Of a stretch of 64,000 nt of DNA, positions 37,595 through 46,035 are shown in pieces. The stretch is from RZYY01 sp036794825. Lineage in GTDB: Bacteria; Bacteroidota; Bacteroidia; Bacteroidales; 4484-276. Made by a program: the position numbers and the translations under genes. The notes below the pieces were generated by a model, which was not told where the DNA came from, did not search any database, and was given only the letters and a program-made list of their open reading frames with translations. The DNA is taken from positions 124,001 through 188,000 of the forward strand of contig DAIRGA010000002.1 of assembly GCA_036794825.1 (NCBI GenBank), written 5' to 3'. How positions within the stretch are numbered: the first letter of the stretch is position 1; every line of letters begins with the position of its first letter.

Positions 37595-38416
37595 TCATTT
37601 CCATGCTTTGACTAACAATCCTGTGCCGGTACTATGTTTTAGCCTGACATCCAGGAAATTGAGTATGAGTACAAACCAGAAAATCGCCAGGAAGTAAAAT
37701 GGTAAAATGATGAAAAACAATTTTGATGCGTTAAGCATTAAGATTGGGAATTTCATCGAAAGTTTCCAGGAGATTTTTCCCGGCCAGCCATAGGTGTAGG
37801 CGGCGTTAACTTTCGAAAAGCCGGCATCTTTCAGCTTAGCGGCTATGTCGTCAATGTTGTAACCATCTCTAACATGCTCGTCAATGAATGAAGATTGAGG
37901 ACTGGCAACATCATGATTATGATCCACATCCGAACCTCCTTTGTCAGATGGAGTCGAAATAAGCAGCATGCCGCCGGGTTTCAGTGATTTGCAGAGGTTT
38001 TCAAAAACAACAGTATCTTCCTCGATATGCTCCATCACATCCACCGAGAGTACCAGGTGATGTTTCCCGGTTTGATTGAAAGTAACCAGGTCAGCCTGTT
38101 CAAATTGCACATTGGTCAACCCGGATTTTTTGAAGAAATCCCGACATTCCCTAATTTGATCTTCTTTTACATCCACACCAAAAATTTGCCACGAAGGATG
38201 TTTCCTTGCCAGGTAATAGCTGTATTGCCCGAAGCCCGAACCAGCGTCCAGCACAGAAATGTTGCCTTTTGCTGATTTTGCCCAATTCCTGATGACTTTT
38301 TTAATGTGCCAGGTTCTGAGCAAAATTACATCGAGCAACCGGTAAAATACTTTCCGGCCAATAGGAGAGGTATTAAAAACGTTTCCCAGAACTTTCTTGA
38401 TGGGATCGTACTGCAT
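37595..38416 (-). CDS. Class I SAM-dependent methyltransferase with C-terminal membrane segment
   Basis: 273 aa. Motif I is ISVLDAGSGFGQYSYYLA (about residues 53-70), the acidic residue of motif II is in IFGVDVKEDQI, and motif IV is in LVLSVDVMEHIEED. SLKPGGMLLISTPS follows. A hydrophobic segment near residues 228-252 (KLFFIILPFYFLAIFWFVLI) would tether the enzyme to the membrane. It sits between rbfA (12-bp gap) and the LolC/E-like gene (35-bp gap), probably one transcript. Substrate unknown; a lipid or quinone is possible given the anchor, but that is inference. Confidence 0.85.
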   Translation of the reverse strand: MQYDPIKKVLGNVFNTSPIGRKVFYRLLDVILLRTWHIKKVIRNWAKSAKGNISVLDAGSGFGQYSYYLARKHPSWQIFGVDVKEDQIRECRDFFKKSGLTNVQFEQADLVTFNQTGKHHLVLSVDVMEHIEEDTVVFENLCKSLKPGGMLLISTPSDKGGSDVDHNHDVASPQSSFIDEHVRDGYNIDDIAAKLKDAGFSKVNAAYTYGWPGKISWKLSMKFPILMLNASKLFFIILPFYFLAIFWFVLILNFLDVRLKHSTGTGLLVKAWK

Positions 38417-38428
38417 CTATTAGTTGAT

Positions 38429-38767
38429 TTATGGATGAAGAAGGTTTTCGATGTTTTCGATGTAATCGAGCGAATCATCCTCGAAAAACTCCAGGTTCGG
38501 GATCTGGCGCAGTTGGTCTTTGATGTTCCTTCCCAGGGTGTAACGAATTTCGCCGGTGTGATGCGAAATGGTCTCCATCAGCGATTTTTTGTCTTTTGTG
38601 GCAAACAGACTGATGTAAACCCTGGCAATGGAGAGATCTTTGGTTACTTTAACCTTTGTAACCGTAATCATTGCAGAGCCGAATTTCTCCTTCGCTTCGC
38701 GCTGGAAAATAGTGCTCAGCTCGCGCTGAAGCAACTTTGATATGCGTAACTGACGTGTTGATTCCAT
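38429..38767 (-). CDS. rbfA: Ribosome-binding factor A
   Basis: 112 aa, the usual size. The KH-like domain is recognisable from RISKLLQRELSTIFQRE at the start, MITVTKVKVTKDLSIARVYIS in the middle, and ETISHHTGEIRYTLGRNI, then QLRQIPNLEFFEDDSLDY, near the end. RbfA binds the 30S subunit during late 16S rRNA maturation and cold adaptation. It leads a minus-strand operon with a methyltransferase and a LolC/E-like permease. A permease after rbfA is an arrangement I have seen in other Bacteroidetes. Confidence 0.95.
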   Translation of the reverse strand: MESTRQLRISKLLQRELSTIFQREAKEKFGSAMITVTKVKVTKDLSIARVYISLFATKDKKSLMETISHHTGEIRYTLGRNIKDQLRQIPNLEFFEDDSLDYIENIENLLHP

Positions 38768-38930
38768 GCCGCAAAAATATTAAAAATTAGCGCAATGAGT
38801 TTGAGTCTCCCCAGTCGTCGGGATTCCCGCTGATGACTTCATCTGACAGCGTTTCCGGACAAGGGTCCGGGTGCGTTTTTTACCGATAGGTTTAATATTC
38901 GTAAACTTGCACCTTCGAAAAATACATTTC

Positions 38931-40751
38931 ATGAAGCGAACAACGCAACTTTTAAAGTATATTCAAAAATACTGGGGATTTGCCACCCTAAATGTGCTTT
39001 TTAACATCCTTTCGGTAGTTTTCAGCCTTTTCTCGCTCACGATGATTATTCCCTTTCTGCAATTGCTTTTCGATCAAACAAAACTGGTAAGGGAAGCGCC
39101 TGATTTTGCGATGAATACTGATGCAATTCTGGATTATTTTAATTATCTCATCAGCAAAATAATCATCGAGAAAGGGGAAGTGGATGCTCTTCTATTCATC
39201 TCACTGATTGTTGTAGCGCTGTTTTTCATCAAAAATCTTTTCCGGTACCTTGCCATGTATTACCTGGCGCCACTAAGGAATGGTGTGGTGCAGGATATTC
39301 GGAACAATATCTACCGCCGCATCCTCATCCTGCCGCTGGCCTATTTTTCCGAACAACGAAAAGGTGATATCATGTCGAGGATTACCAATGATGTCAACAA
39401 CGTCGAATGGTCTATCATGCAGTCGCTCGAAATGCTTTTCCGGGAGCCAATTTCGATCCTATTTTTCCTGGTTACCCTGATCGTTATCAGCCCAACGCTG
39501 ACGATTTTTGTCGCTGTCCTGCTGCCAATAACCGCTTTCCTGATCGCACAGATCGGTAAAAGCCTGAAACGAACATCCACAAAAGGACAGTACAAACTGG
39601 GTTTGATACTATCCATTGTCGAGGAAACGATTTCAGGGTTGCGCATCATCAAAGGCTTCAATGCCATCAAAATTGCTGATGAGAAATTTTCGGTGCAAAA
39701 TGCAGCGCTTACCCGGGTCATGAACCGGCTTTACCGCAAGAGAGACCTCGCTTCGCCACTGAGCGAATTTCTGAGTACCATCGTGCTGGTCGTCATTTTG
39801 TGGTTTGGTGGGCAATTGGTGCTGAGCGAGAATTCGAGCCTTCCGGCAACGGTCTTCATCTTTTATGTGGTTGTTTTTTCGCAGTTGATTGTTCCCGTGA
39901 AAGCCTTTACTGTGGCCTATTACAATGTTCAAAAAGGAATCGCTTCAGCCGAAAGGATTGATGAAATTATCAATGCCGAAGAGGTTATTGAAGAGAAACC
40001 TGATGCCCTGGAAATCAGTGAATTCAAGGAATTTTTAGAATACCGAAATGTAAATTTTGCTTACCAGCAGGAGCCTGTCCTTAGCAACATCAATCTGAAA
40101 ATTGAAAAAGGACGAATGATTGCGCTGGTGGGAGCCTCCGGCAGCGGGAAATCCACCATGGTTGACCTGTTGCCGCGCTTTTACGATTGTACTACAGGCG
40201 AAATCATAATTGACAATATCACCATAAAAGACCTGAGAATTGACCATTTGCGCGGATTGATGGGAATTGTTACCCAGGAGACCATTCTCTTCAACGACAC
40301 GGTTTTCAACAATATCGCCTTCGGAATGACTCATGTTAAGGATGTGGATGTAATTGCCGCAGCAAAAATTGCCAACGCTCACGAATTTATAGAGAAGATG
40401 CCCGAGGGCTATCAGACCAACATAGGCGACCGGGGTGTTAAACTTTCAGGCGGACAGCGGCAGCGGATCAGCATCGCCCGCGCTGTGCTGAAAAATCCGC
40501 CAATCATGATTCTCGATGAAGCCACTTCGGCGCTCGATACCGAATCGGAACGGCTGGTGCAGGATGCCCTCATCAAACTGATGAAAAACAGGACTTCTGT
40601 TGTAATTGCTCACCGGCTCTCGACCATTCAATATGCCGATGAGATCGTTGTCCTCGACAAAGGAATGATTGTCGAAAGAGGCTCACATCAGCAGCTTGTC
40701 AGCCATAACGGAATTTATAAAAGGCTTTGCGACATGCAATCATTCCGATAG
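38931..40751 (+). CDS. ABC exporter, MsbA-like permease-ATPase half-transporter
   Basis: 606 aa from ATG 38931; an upstream in-frame ATG at 38871 is less likely, since TAAACTTG resembling a -7 box lies between. Six membrane helices in the first 320 residues are followed by an ATPase domain. That domain has Walker A GASGSGKST (about 399-407), signature LSGGQRQR (about 505), Walker B IMILDEATSALD (about 525) and the switch histidine in IAHRLST. Homodimeric export of a lipid or drug-like substrate is expected, and MsbA-type lipid A flipping is the family default. The next gene starts 37 bp later on the same strand. Confidence 0.92.
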   Translation: MKRTTQLLKYIQKYWGFATLNVLFNILSVVFSLFSLTMIIPFLQLLFDQTKLVREAPDFAMNTDAILDYFNYLISKIIIEKGEVDALLFISLIVVALFFIKNLFRYLAMYYLAPLRNGVVQDIRNNIYRRILILPLAYFSEQRKGDIMSRITNDVNNVEWSIMQSLEMLFREPISILFFLVTLIVISPTLTIFVAVLLPITAFLIAQIGKSLKRTSTKGQYKLGLILSIVEETISGLRIIKGFNAIKIADEKFSVQNAALTRVMNRLYRKRDLASPLSEFLSTIVLVVILWFGGQLVLSENSSLPATVFIFYVVVFSQLIVPVKAFTVAYYNVQKGIASAERIDEIINAEEVIEEKPDALEISEFKEFLEYRNVNFAYQQEPVLSNINLKIEKGRMIALVGASGSGKSTMVDLLPRFYDCTTGEIIIDNITIKDLRIDHLRGLMGIVTQETILFNDTVFNNIAFGMTHVKDVDVIAAAKIANAHEFIEKMPEGYQTNIGDRGVKLSGGQRQRISIARAVLKNPPIMILDEATSALDTESERLVQDALIKLMKNRTSVVIAHRLSTIQYADEIVVLDKGMIVERGSHQQLVSHNGIYKRLCDMQSFR

Positions 40752-40788
40752 AAAAACTATTTTTGAGATCAAATTAAACCGGATTACT

Positions 40789-43770
40789 ATGCTCAATCCC
40801 AGCCTGATAACCAAAAAATCTCCTCTCTATTCCCGCAAGTACGTCTATTCCGAAACCCCTTTCAATACTCTGATGAGACGGCGGATTTACCACGTTTTGC
40901 TGATAGCAAGCAAGTACGATACTTTCATCATCGAAGACGATGGCCGCATTGACGAGCAGATCTTTAACGAGTATGTGTCGCTCAACCTCAGATACCCGCC
41001 GCAGTTCATCCAGGCGAGTTCAAACGAGGAAGCATACGATATCGTTGAAAATGAGAATATTGATCTCGTTATTTATATGTCAACCACCTTTGACGAGGAG
41101 ATGGTGAGGAGGCTCAAAAAAATCAAACCAAAAATCCCGGTTGTTCTCTTAACACCTATTTCAAGAGAGATTTCGATTAAGATGGAAACCGGAAAACTGG
41201 ATAGCGCCGACTACATTTTCAGTTGGCTGGGCAACGCCGATATTCTGCTGGCCATCATCAAACTCATCGAGGATAAGATGAATGTTGAGCATGACGTGAT
41301 GCAGGTGGGCGTGCAGATCATTTTGCTCGTCGAGGATTCGATCAGGTTCTACTCATCCTATCTCCCCAATATCTACAAAATCATCTTCAAGCAATCCAAG
41401 TCATTTATGACCGAAGGATTGAACGAGCACCAGAAAATGCTCCGGATGAGGGGAAGACCAAAAATTCTGCTTGCAACCTCTTACGAAGAGGCGGATATTT
41501 TGTTTCACAAATACAAAAACAACCTCCTCGGAGTAATTACCGATATGACCTATCCTCACAACGGTGTAGATGATAAAGAGGCCGGATTGCACTTGTGCCA
41601 GATGATAAAAGCCGAGGATAAATACATGCCGATTCTGCTTCAGTCGTCCGATGTTGGGGTCAAGCAGATTGCCAAGGATCTGAAAGTGGGTTACCTCAAC
41701 AAGAATTCTCCAACCCTGTCCATTCAACTTCGTGATTTTATATCGGAGTATTTTGCTTTTGGCGATTTTGTTTTCGTTGATCCTGAAACCAACCTCGAAG
41801 TGCTGAGGGCAAAGGATCTGAAAAATCTCCAGGAAATTCTTTTTGATATCCCGGATGAATCGTTTTTATACCACATCAGCCGGAATCATATCTCCAAATG
41901 GCTGAAGGCAAGGGCATTATTCCCGCTGGCCGACCTTTTCAAGCAGTTTCATCCCGAAGACTTTTCGAACCTCGACGAAATCCGGAGATACCTCTATGAC
42001 GCCATTTCAAAATTCAGAATGTACAAAGGCAGGGGAGTTATCGCCGATTTTCACCGCGACCGGTTTGACGAGTACCAGACTTTCACACGTATCGGCGAAG
42101 GTTCCATTGGTGGAAAAGCCCGCGGACTGGCGTTTCTTGACTCACTCATCAAACGAAACCACCTGATCGACCAATTCGACAACATCATCATTACCATACC
42201 CAGGACTGTGGTCTTGGGAACTGATGTTTTCGACGAGTTTATGGAAGAAAACCGACTCTACGAAATTGCACTGTCCGGTAAATCAGACCAGGAAATTCTC
42301 GACCGATTTGTCAAGGCAAGGCTGCCGTTTCGCATCCACGAAGACCTTTACACGTTCATCTCCATCACTAAAAATCCGATTGCCATCCGCTCTTCGAGTT
42401 TACTCGAAGACTCACATTATCAGCCTTTTGCAGGAATCTATTCAACTTATATGATTCCAAACATTGCTGATGATGAGCGGCTGATGATCGAAAAACTGAG
42501 TATGGCGATCAAAAGTGTTTACGCCTCCGCCTTTTACAAGGACAGCAAGGCCTACATGACAGCCACCCTCAATGTTATTGATGAAGAAAAAATGGGCATT
42601 GTGCTGCAGGAGGTTTGCGGCAGCAAATACGGCGACCGTTTTTATCCCACTATTTCAGGAGTGGCACGCTCGGTAAATTTTTATCCTATTGATCCTGAGC
42701 AGCCGGAAGATGGAATTGTAAACGTTGCATTTGGCCTGGGAAAATATATTGTCGAAGGGGGCAACACGCTGAGATTTTCGCCAAGATATCCCAAAAAGTT
42801 GCTTCAACTGGCCTCACCAAGCATGGCCCTAAGCGATACACAATCTACTTTTTTTGCGCTCGATCTGCGTCCTGAAAGTTTCAAACCCTCTACCGATGAC
42901 GCTGTTAACATGCTGAAACTGAAAATCAGCGATGCCGAAAAAGACAATTCGCTGCGCTGGGTTGCCTCCACCTTTGATTACAATAATAACATCATCCGCG
43001 ACGGCGTGAATTATCCGGGAAAGAAGATTATCACCTTTGCCAATATATTGAAAAACAATGTTTTCCCGCTGGCGGAGATTGTTCAGCAATTGCTCATCAT
43101 TGGCTCAAAGGAAATGAATAAAGGGATTGAAATAGAATTTGCCGTTGACCTTCATGTTCCGAAGGACCACCCGGTCATATTCTATCCGTTACAAATCAGG
43201 CCGATTGTGGAAACCAAAGAGTGCCTCGGCGAAGACCTTGAACATATTGATGAGCAGCGAACGATTATCAAAGCCTACCATGCGTTGGGAAATGGAAGCA
43301 TTGACAGTATCAGGGATTTTGTTTTTGTGAAGCCCGAAAACTTCGATCCTTCCAAAACAAAAGAAATTGCACTGATGGTGGGCGAGATCAACGACAGATT
43401 CCTGGCCGAAGGCAGCAATTATGTGCTGGTTGGGCCGGGCAGATGGGGATCAACCGATCCGTGGCTTGGTATCCCGGTGAAATGGCCACAGATTTCGGCA
43501 GCACGCATTATCGTCGAATCCGGAATGAAAAACTACCGGATTGACCCAAGCCAGGGCACTCACTTTTTCCAGAACCTGACCTCTTTCCGGGTGGGTTACT
43601 TCACCATCAATCATTTTATCAACGATGGCTACTTCGACCTGGATTACCTCGGGCAGTTTGCCCCCTTCTTCGAAAACGAATTTATCAAACACATTCGTTT
43701 CGACAAGCCGATCCGGATCAAAACCGACGGAAAGAAAAAAATCGGAGTGGTAATGAAGATGGATGAATAA
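40789..43770 (+). CDS. Receiver-domain/PPDK_N fusion protein (PEP/pyruvate-binding domain protein)
   Basis: 993 aa from ATG 40789. Two N-terminal receiver-like domains come first. The one at about residues 33-160 is degenerate. The one at about 176-320 keeps the two-component pocket: LLVEDS (E182, D183), GVITDMTYP (D252, candidate phosphoacceptor), LLQSS and YLNKNSP (K305). The C-terminal half is a PPDK_N ATP-grasp-like domain: GEGSIGGKARGLAFL (about 436-450), IAIRSSSLLEDSHYQPFAGI (about 531-550) and a late VGPGRWGSTDPWLG. The phosphohistidine swivel domain and PEP-binding barrel are absent, so it is not a complete PEP synthase. The role is unknown; phosphorylation-controlled nucleotide chemistry is a reasonable guess. 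Confidence 0.85.
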   Translation: MLNPSLITKKSPLYSRKYVYSETPFNTLMRRRIYHVLLIASKYDTFIIEDDGRIDEQIFNEYVSLNLRYPPQFIQASSNEEAYDIVENENIDLVIYMSTTFDEEMVRRLKKIKPKIPVVLLTPISREISIKMETGKLDSADYIFSWLGNADILLAIIKLIEDKMNVEHDVMQVGVQIILLVEDSIRFYSSYLPNIYKIIFKQSKSFMTEGLNEHQKMLRMRGRPKILLATSYEEADILFHKYKNNLLGVITDMTYPHNGVDDKEAGLHLCQMIKAEDKYMPILLQSSDVGVKQIAKDLKVGYLNKNSPTLSIQLRDFISEYFAFGDFVFVDPETNLEVLRAKDLKNLQEILFDIPDESFLYHISRNHISKWLKARALFPLADLFKQFHPEDFSNLDEIRRYLYDAISKFRMYKGRGVIADFHRDRFDEYQTFTRIGEGSIGGKARGLAFLDSLIKRNHLIDQFDNIIITIPRTVVLGTDVFDEFMEENRLYEIALSGKSDQEILDRFVKARLPFRIHEDLYTFISITKNPIAIRSSSLLEDSHYQPFAGIYSTYMIPNIADDERLMIEKLSMAIKSVYASAFYKDSKAYMTATLNVIDEEKMGIVLQEVCGSKYGDRFYPTISGVARSVNFYPIDPEQPEDGIVNVAFGLGKYIVEGGNTLRFSPRYPKKLLQLASPSMALSDTQSTFFALDLRPESFKPSTDDAVNMLKLKISDAEKDNSLRWVASTFDYNNNIIRDGVNYPGKKIITFANILKNNVFPLAEIVQQLLIIGSKEMNKGIEIEFAVDLHVPKDHPVIFYPLQIRPIVETKECLGEDLEHIDEQRTIIKAYHALGNGSIDSIRDFVFVKPENFDPSKTKEIALMVGEINDRFLAEGSNYVLVGPGRWGSTDPWLGIPVKWPQISAARIIVESGMKNYRIDPSQGTHFFQNLTSFRVGYFTINHFINDGYFDLDYLGQFAPFFENEFIKHIRFDKPIRIKTDGKKKIGVVMKMDE

Positions 43771-43783
43771 CCGGAAATCTGAT

Positions 43784-43866
43784 CAAAAAAAAGTGGATTT
43801 CACATAAGTATTTGGTTTAGGTGTTAAACCTTTCGTGTTTAATCCAAACTTATGAGACATCCACTG
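43784..43866 (-). terminator. Long imperfect hairpin with U-tract, candidate terminator of the secreted operon
   Basis: The segment 43793-43866 folds back on itself over about 30 bp per arm: GTGGAT...ATAAGT...TTGG...TTAAAC on the left pairs with GTTTAA...CCAAACTTAT...ATCCAC on the right. On the minus strand it is followed by TTTTTTTTGATC. It lies between the convergent ends of the PPDK_N gene and the T9SS gene at 43942. A decayed mobile repeat is an alternative reading. Confidence 0.5.
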
Positions 43867-43941
43867 GTTTACGATGGTCATAATTTGTTTTTCACACAAA
43901 TTTCATTCTTCAGCAATTTTTAATTCTAAAAGGAGTCATAA

Positions 43942-46005
43942 TTACTGAATAACAAGCTTTTCAATTTTGATTTCTGAACCACAGGCGAGCCTGAGCATAT
44001 AAATGCCTTTTGGCAAATGAGTCAGGTTAATTGTTTGAAATGATTTCAGATTTCCCACTACAATTACTTCTCCACGTGTACTGAGGATTTCGAAAGTACC
44101 ATCAGCAGGATCCATCTCGCTGCTGATGGTAATTAGTCCGGAGGATGGATTTGGGAAAATCCTCGTATTAAACAGATTTCCCGTATGAATCCCGGTCGAG
44201 ACAATTTCCAGTGCATTTACTACTGATACATCATTCGCTGCGAAAAAGACCTCATTTTCTGAAGCAAAACCTGAAATAATTACTTCCAGCGGGTATTCTG
44301 CATTTTCATTAACCCTCCACAATCTGAAACTTAGTTTCTCATCAACGCTGAAACCATCCACTGCAGGTGTTGTTGGATCATCTCCAAAAAGAGCCAAAGC
44401 TGTAACTTTGCCGTTGAACGGCGCCATTCCTGCACAGAGTCCGTTTTTGGTAAATGCCCCAATCATATCTCCTTGTTGCAGGCGATTTACAGCATTTTCA
44501 GCGAATATCACAAGATGGCTTGCGCCGGTATAATGGGGTTCATTCCAGGGGGTGATATTTGTAGCTCTGACAGGTAGTACATTGCCGAAGGAAGCATTTT
44601 TCCCACAGTCAGGAAAGGTTACTTCCACAGCATTCTGAACCTTGACATAGTAAGCTTTACCAGGAACCAGGGTTTGCAGAGTGTTGATGTTATATTGCGG
44701 GAAGAAGACTCCGTTGCCGGCCACCTCGTAGGCAATGATGAGACCATTGATCTGAGCGAGTATTTCGGCAGCATCAAGGTTGCAGGTGGCTACCACCGGC
44801 ATCAGGTTCCAGCCTGATTTCAGGTTGATTGTTTTTTCAGCCATAATGCCTTGGATTGTTAAAGCCCTCTCAGTGCTCATTTTAGTAATGTAGCCATGCT
44901 GGTTGCCAAACGGACTCATGGAGTTGATGTTCATCGAAGGGTAATACAACTCAGTGAAATGCAGGGAAATGATCATGTCATTAACCACGGTCGCCATTAT
45001 TGAGGCAAAATCATTCTCGGGCGAAGGATCAATGTAGGATGACCATCCGCTCCAGCCACCGGGTAGATTAATCACCTGTTCGTTGATGAATTCGCTGAAC
45101 GCCAGAGGCGAGTTAATGTCGCCTACGGCAAAAGCGCCGGTTTGGGTGATTGCCGTTCGTGTCAGGGAATAGGGATCGTTGCCGCTGGCTGCTCCGGCTT
45201 CCTGTGCCTGCCATTCGCCATCAGCATAAAGCCCAATCCCACTTTGCATGCGATCGAATAAATTCCCTTCAATTGAGGAGTTCCACCAAAGTGTGAGCGA
45301 AAGATCGGAGCCGCCGGGTGTTTTTTCGGTGATCGCCCAGGTGTTGACTACGGTATTTTCTATTTGAGGAATCGTGCTCCCGAGCGTTCCATCAGTTAAT
45401 ACGTCGTCGAAAACATTTACTCCGTAATTGTCAACAGTGCCGGTGTTAGCGATGAGTGCCGGCAGATAAGCATCGCCGGTTCCAACGGGAAAGAGCGCTT
45501 CATCAGCGCCAACTTCTCTGAAAAGCTTTCCTTCGCCATTGGCAACGAGCCAGGCTGCTGCTCCCATTCCCCCCATATTGGCGTTGCTGAGGATGTTTAC
45601 ATCCATTTTATTGAGCGAAAGCTTTGCATTTTCCAGTTGCAACAGTCCGGAAATACTTATATCTGCATCCAAAGCCGCATGCTGCATCAGATGCAGGTTA
45701 GAAAAGATTGTCGGAAGCTCGCCGCCGATAGTTTGTGGTTGTTCGCCATCAAGTATAACTTTTCCCGAAGTCCCTGATAGTGAAAATCCATCCGGGCCAT
45801 TGTTGAGCCAGTTACCACCAACCCTGATCTCCCCGTTGTTGTTTATCTCCACCGGGGCTGTAATTTCAAGGTTACCTTTCACTTTGATGGACGATCCTTC
45901 GGTGATAAAAATTACCGATCCGTCCAGTGTCATATTTTGCCCTGCCAACTGATGGACTACCAAAGCCATCGTTGCGAGCAGTAAGTTCCTGATTAGTGTT
46001 TTCAT
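43942..46005 (-). CDS. Secreted protein with two recurrent modules and T9SS sorting domain
   Basis: 687 aa with signal peptide (LLLATMALVVHQLAGQ). An N-terminal beta-helix-like stretch lists short strands (GSSIKVKGNLEITAPVEINN and so on). In the middle is a GW-type module with GGWSGWSSYI, LKSGWNLMPV, FFPQYNINTLQTL and PGKAYYVK. It is followed by the GDMIGAF module with LFGDDPTTPAVDGFS. The T9SS tail is IFPNPSSGLITISS, then GIYMLRLA. It is the last gene of a three-gene operon (30-bp gap upstream). Both modules recur in other proteins of this window. Function unknown. Confidence 0.88.
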   Translation of the reverse strand: MKTLIRNLLLATMALVVHQLAGQNMTLDGSVIFITEGSSIKVKGNLEITAPVEINNNGEIRVGGNWLNNGPDGFSLSGTSGKVILDGEQPQTIGGELPTIFSNLHLMQHAALDADISISGLLQLENAKLSLNKMDVNILSNANMGGMGAAAWLVANGEGKLFREVGADEALFPVGTGDAYLPALIANTGTVDNYGVNVFDDVLTDGTLGSTIPQIENTVVNTWAITEKTPGGSDLSLTLWWNSSIEGNLFDRMQSGIGLYADGEWQAQEAGAASGNDPYSLTRTAITQTGAFAVGDINSPLAFSEFINEQVINLPGGWSGWSSYIDPSPENDFASIMATVVNDMIISLHFTELYYPSMNINSMSPFGNQHGYITKMSTERALTIQGIMAEKTINLKSGWNLMPVVATCNLDAAEILAQINGLIIAYEVAGNGVFFPQYNINTLQTLVPGKAYYVKVQNAVEVTFPDCGKNASFGNVLPVRATNITPWNEPHYTGASHLVIFAENAVNRLQQGDMIGAFTKNGLCAGMAPFNGKVTALALFGDDPTTPAVDGFSVDEKLSFRLWRVNENAEYPLEVIISGFASENEVFFAANDVSVVNALEIVSTGIHTGNLFNTRIFPNPSSGLITISSEMDPADGTFEILSTRGEVIVVGNLKSFQTINLTHLPKGIYMLRLACGSEIKIEKLVIQ

Positions 46006-46035
46006 CTCTTATGCTTTTAAGTTCGTTTGTTGATC

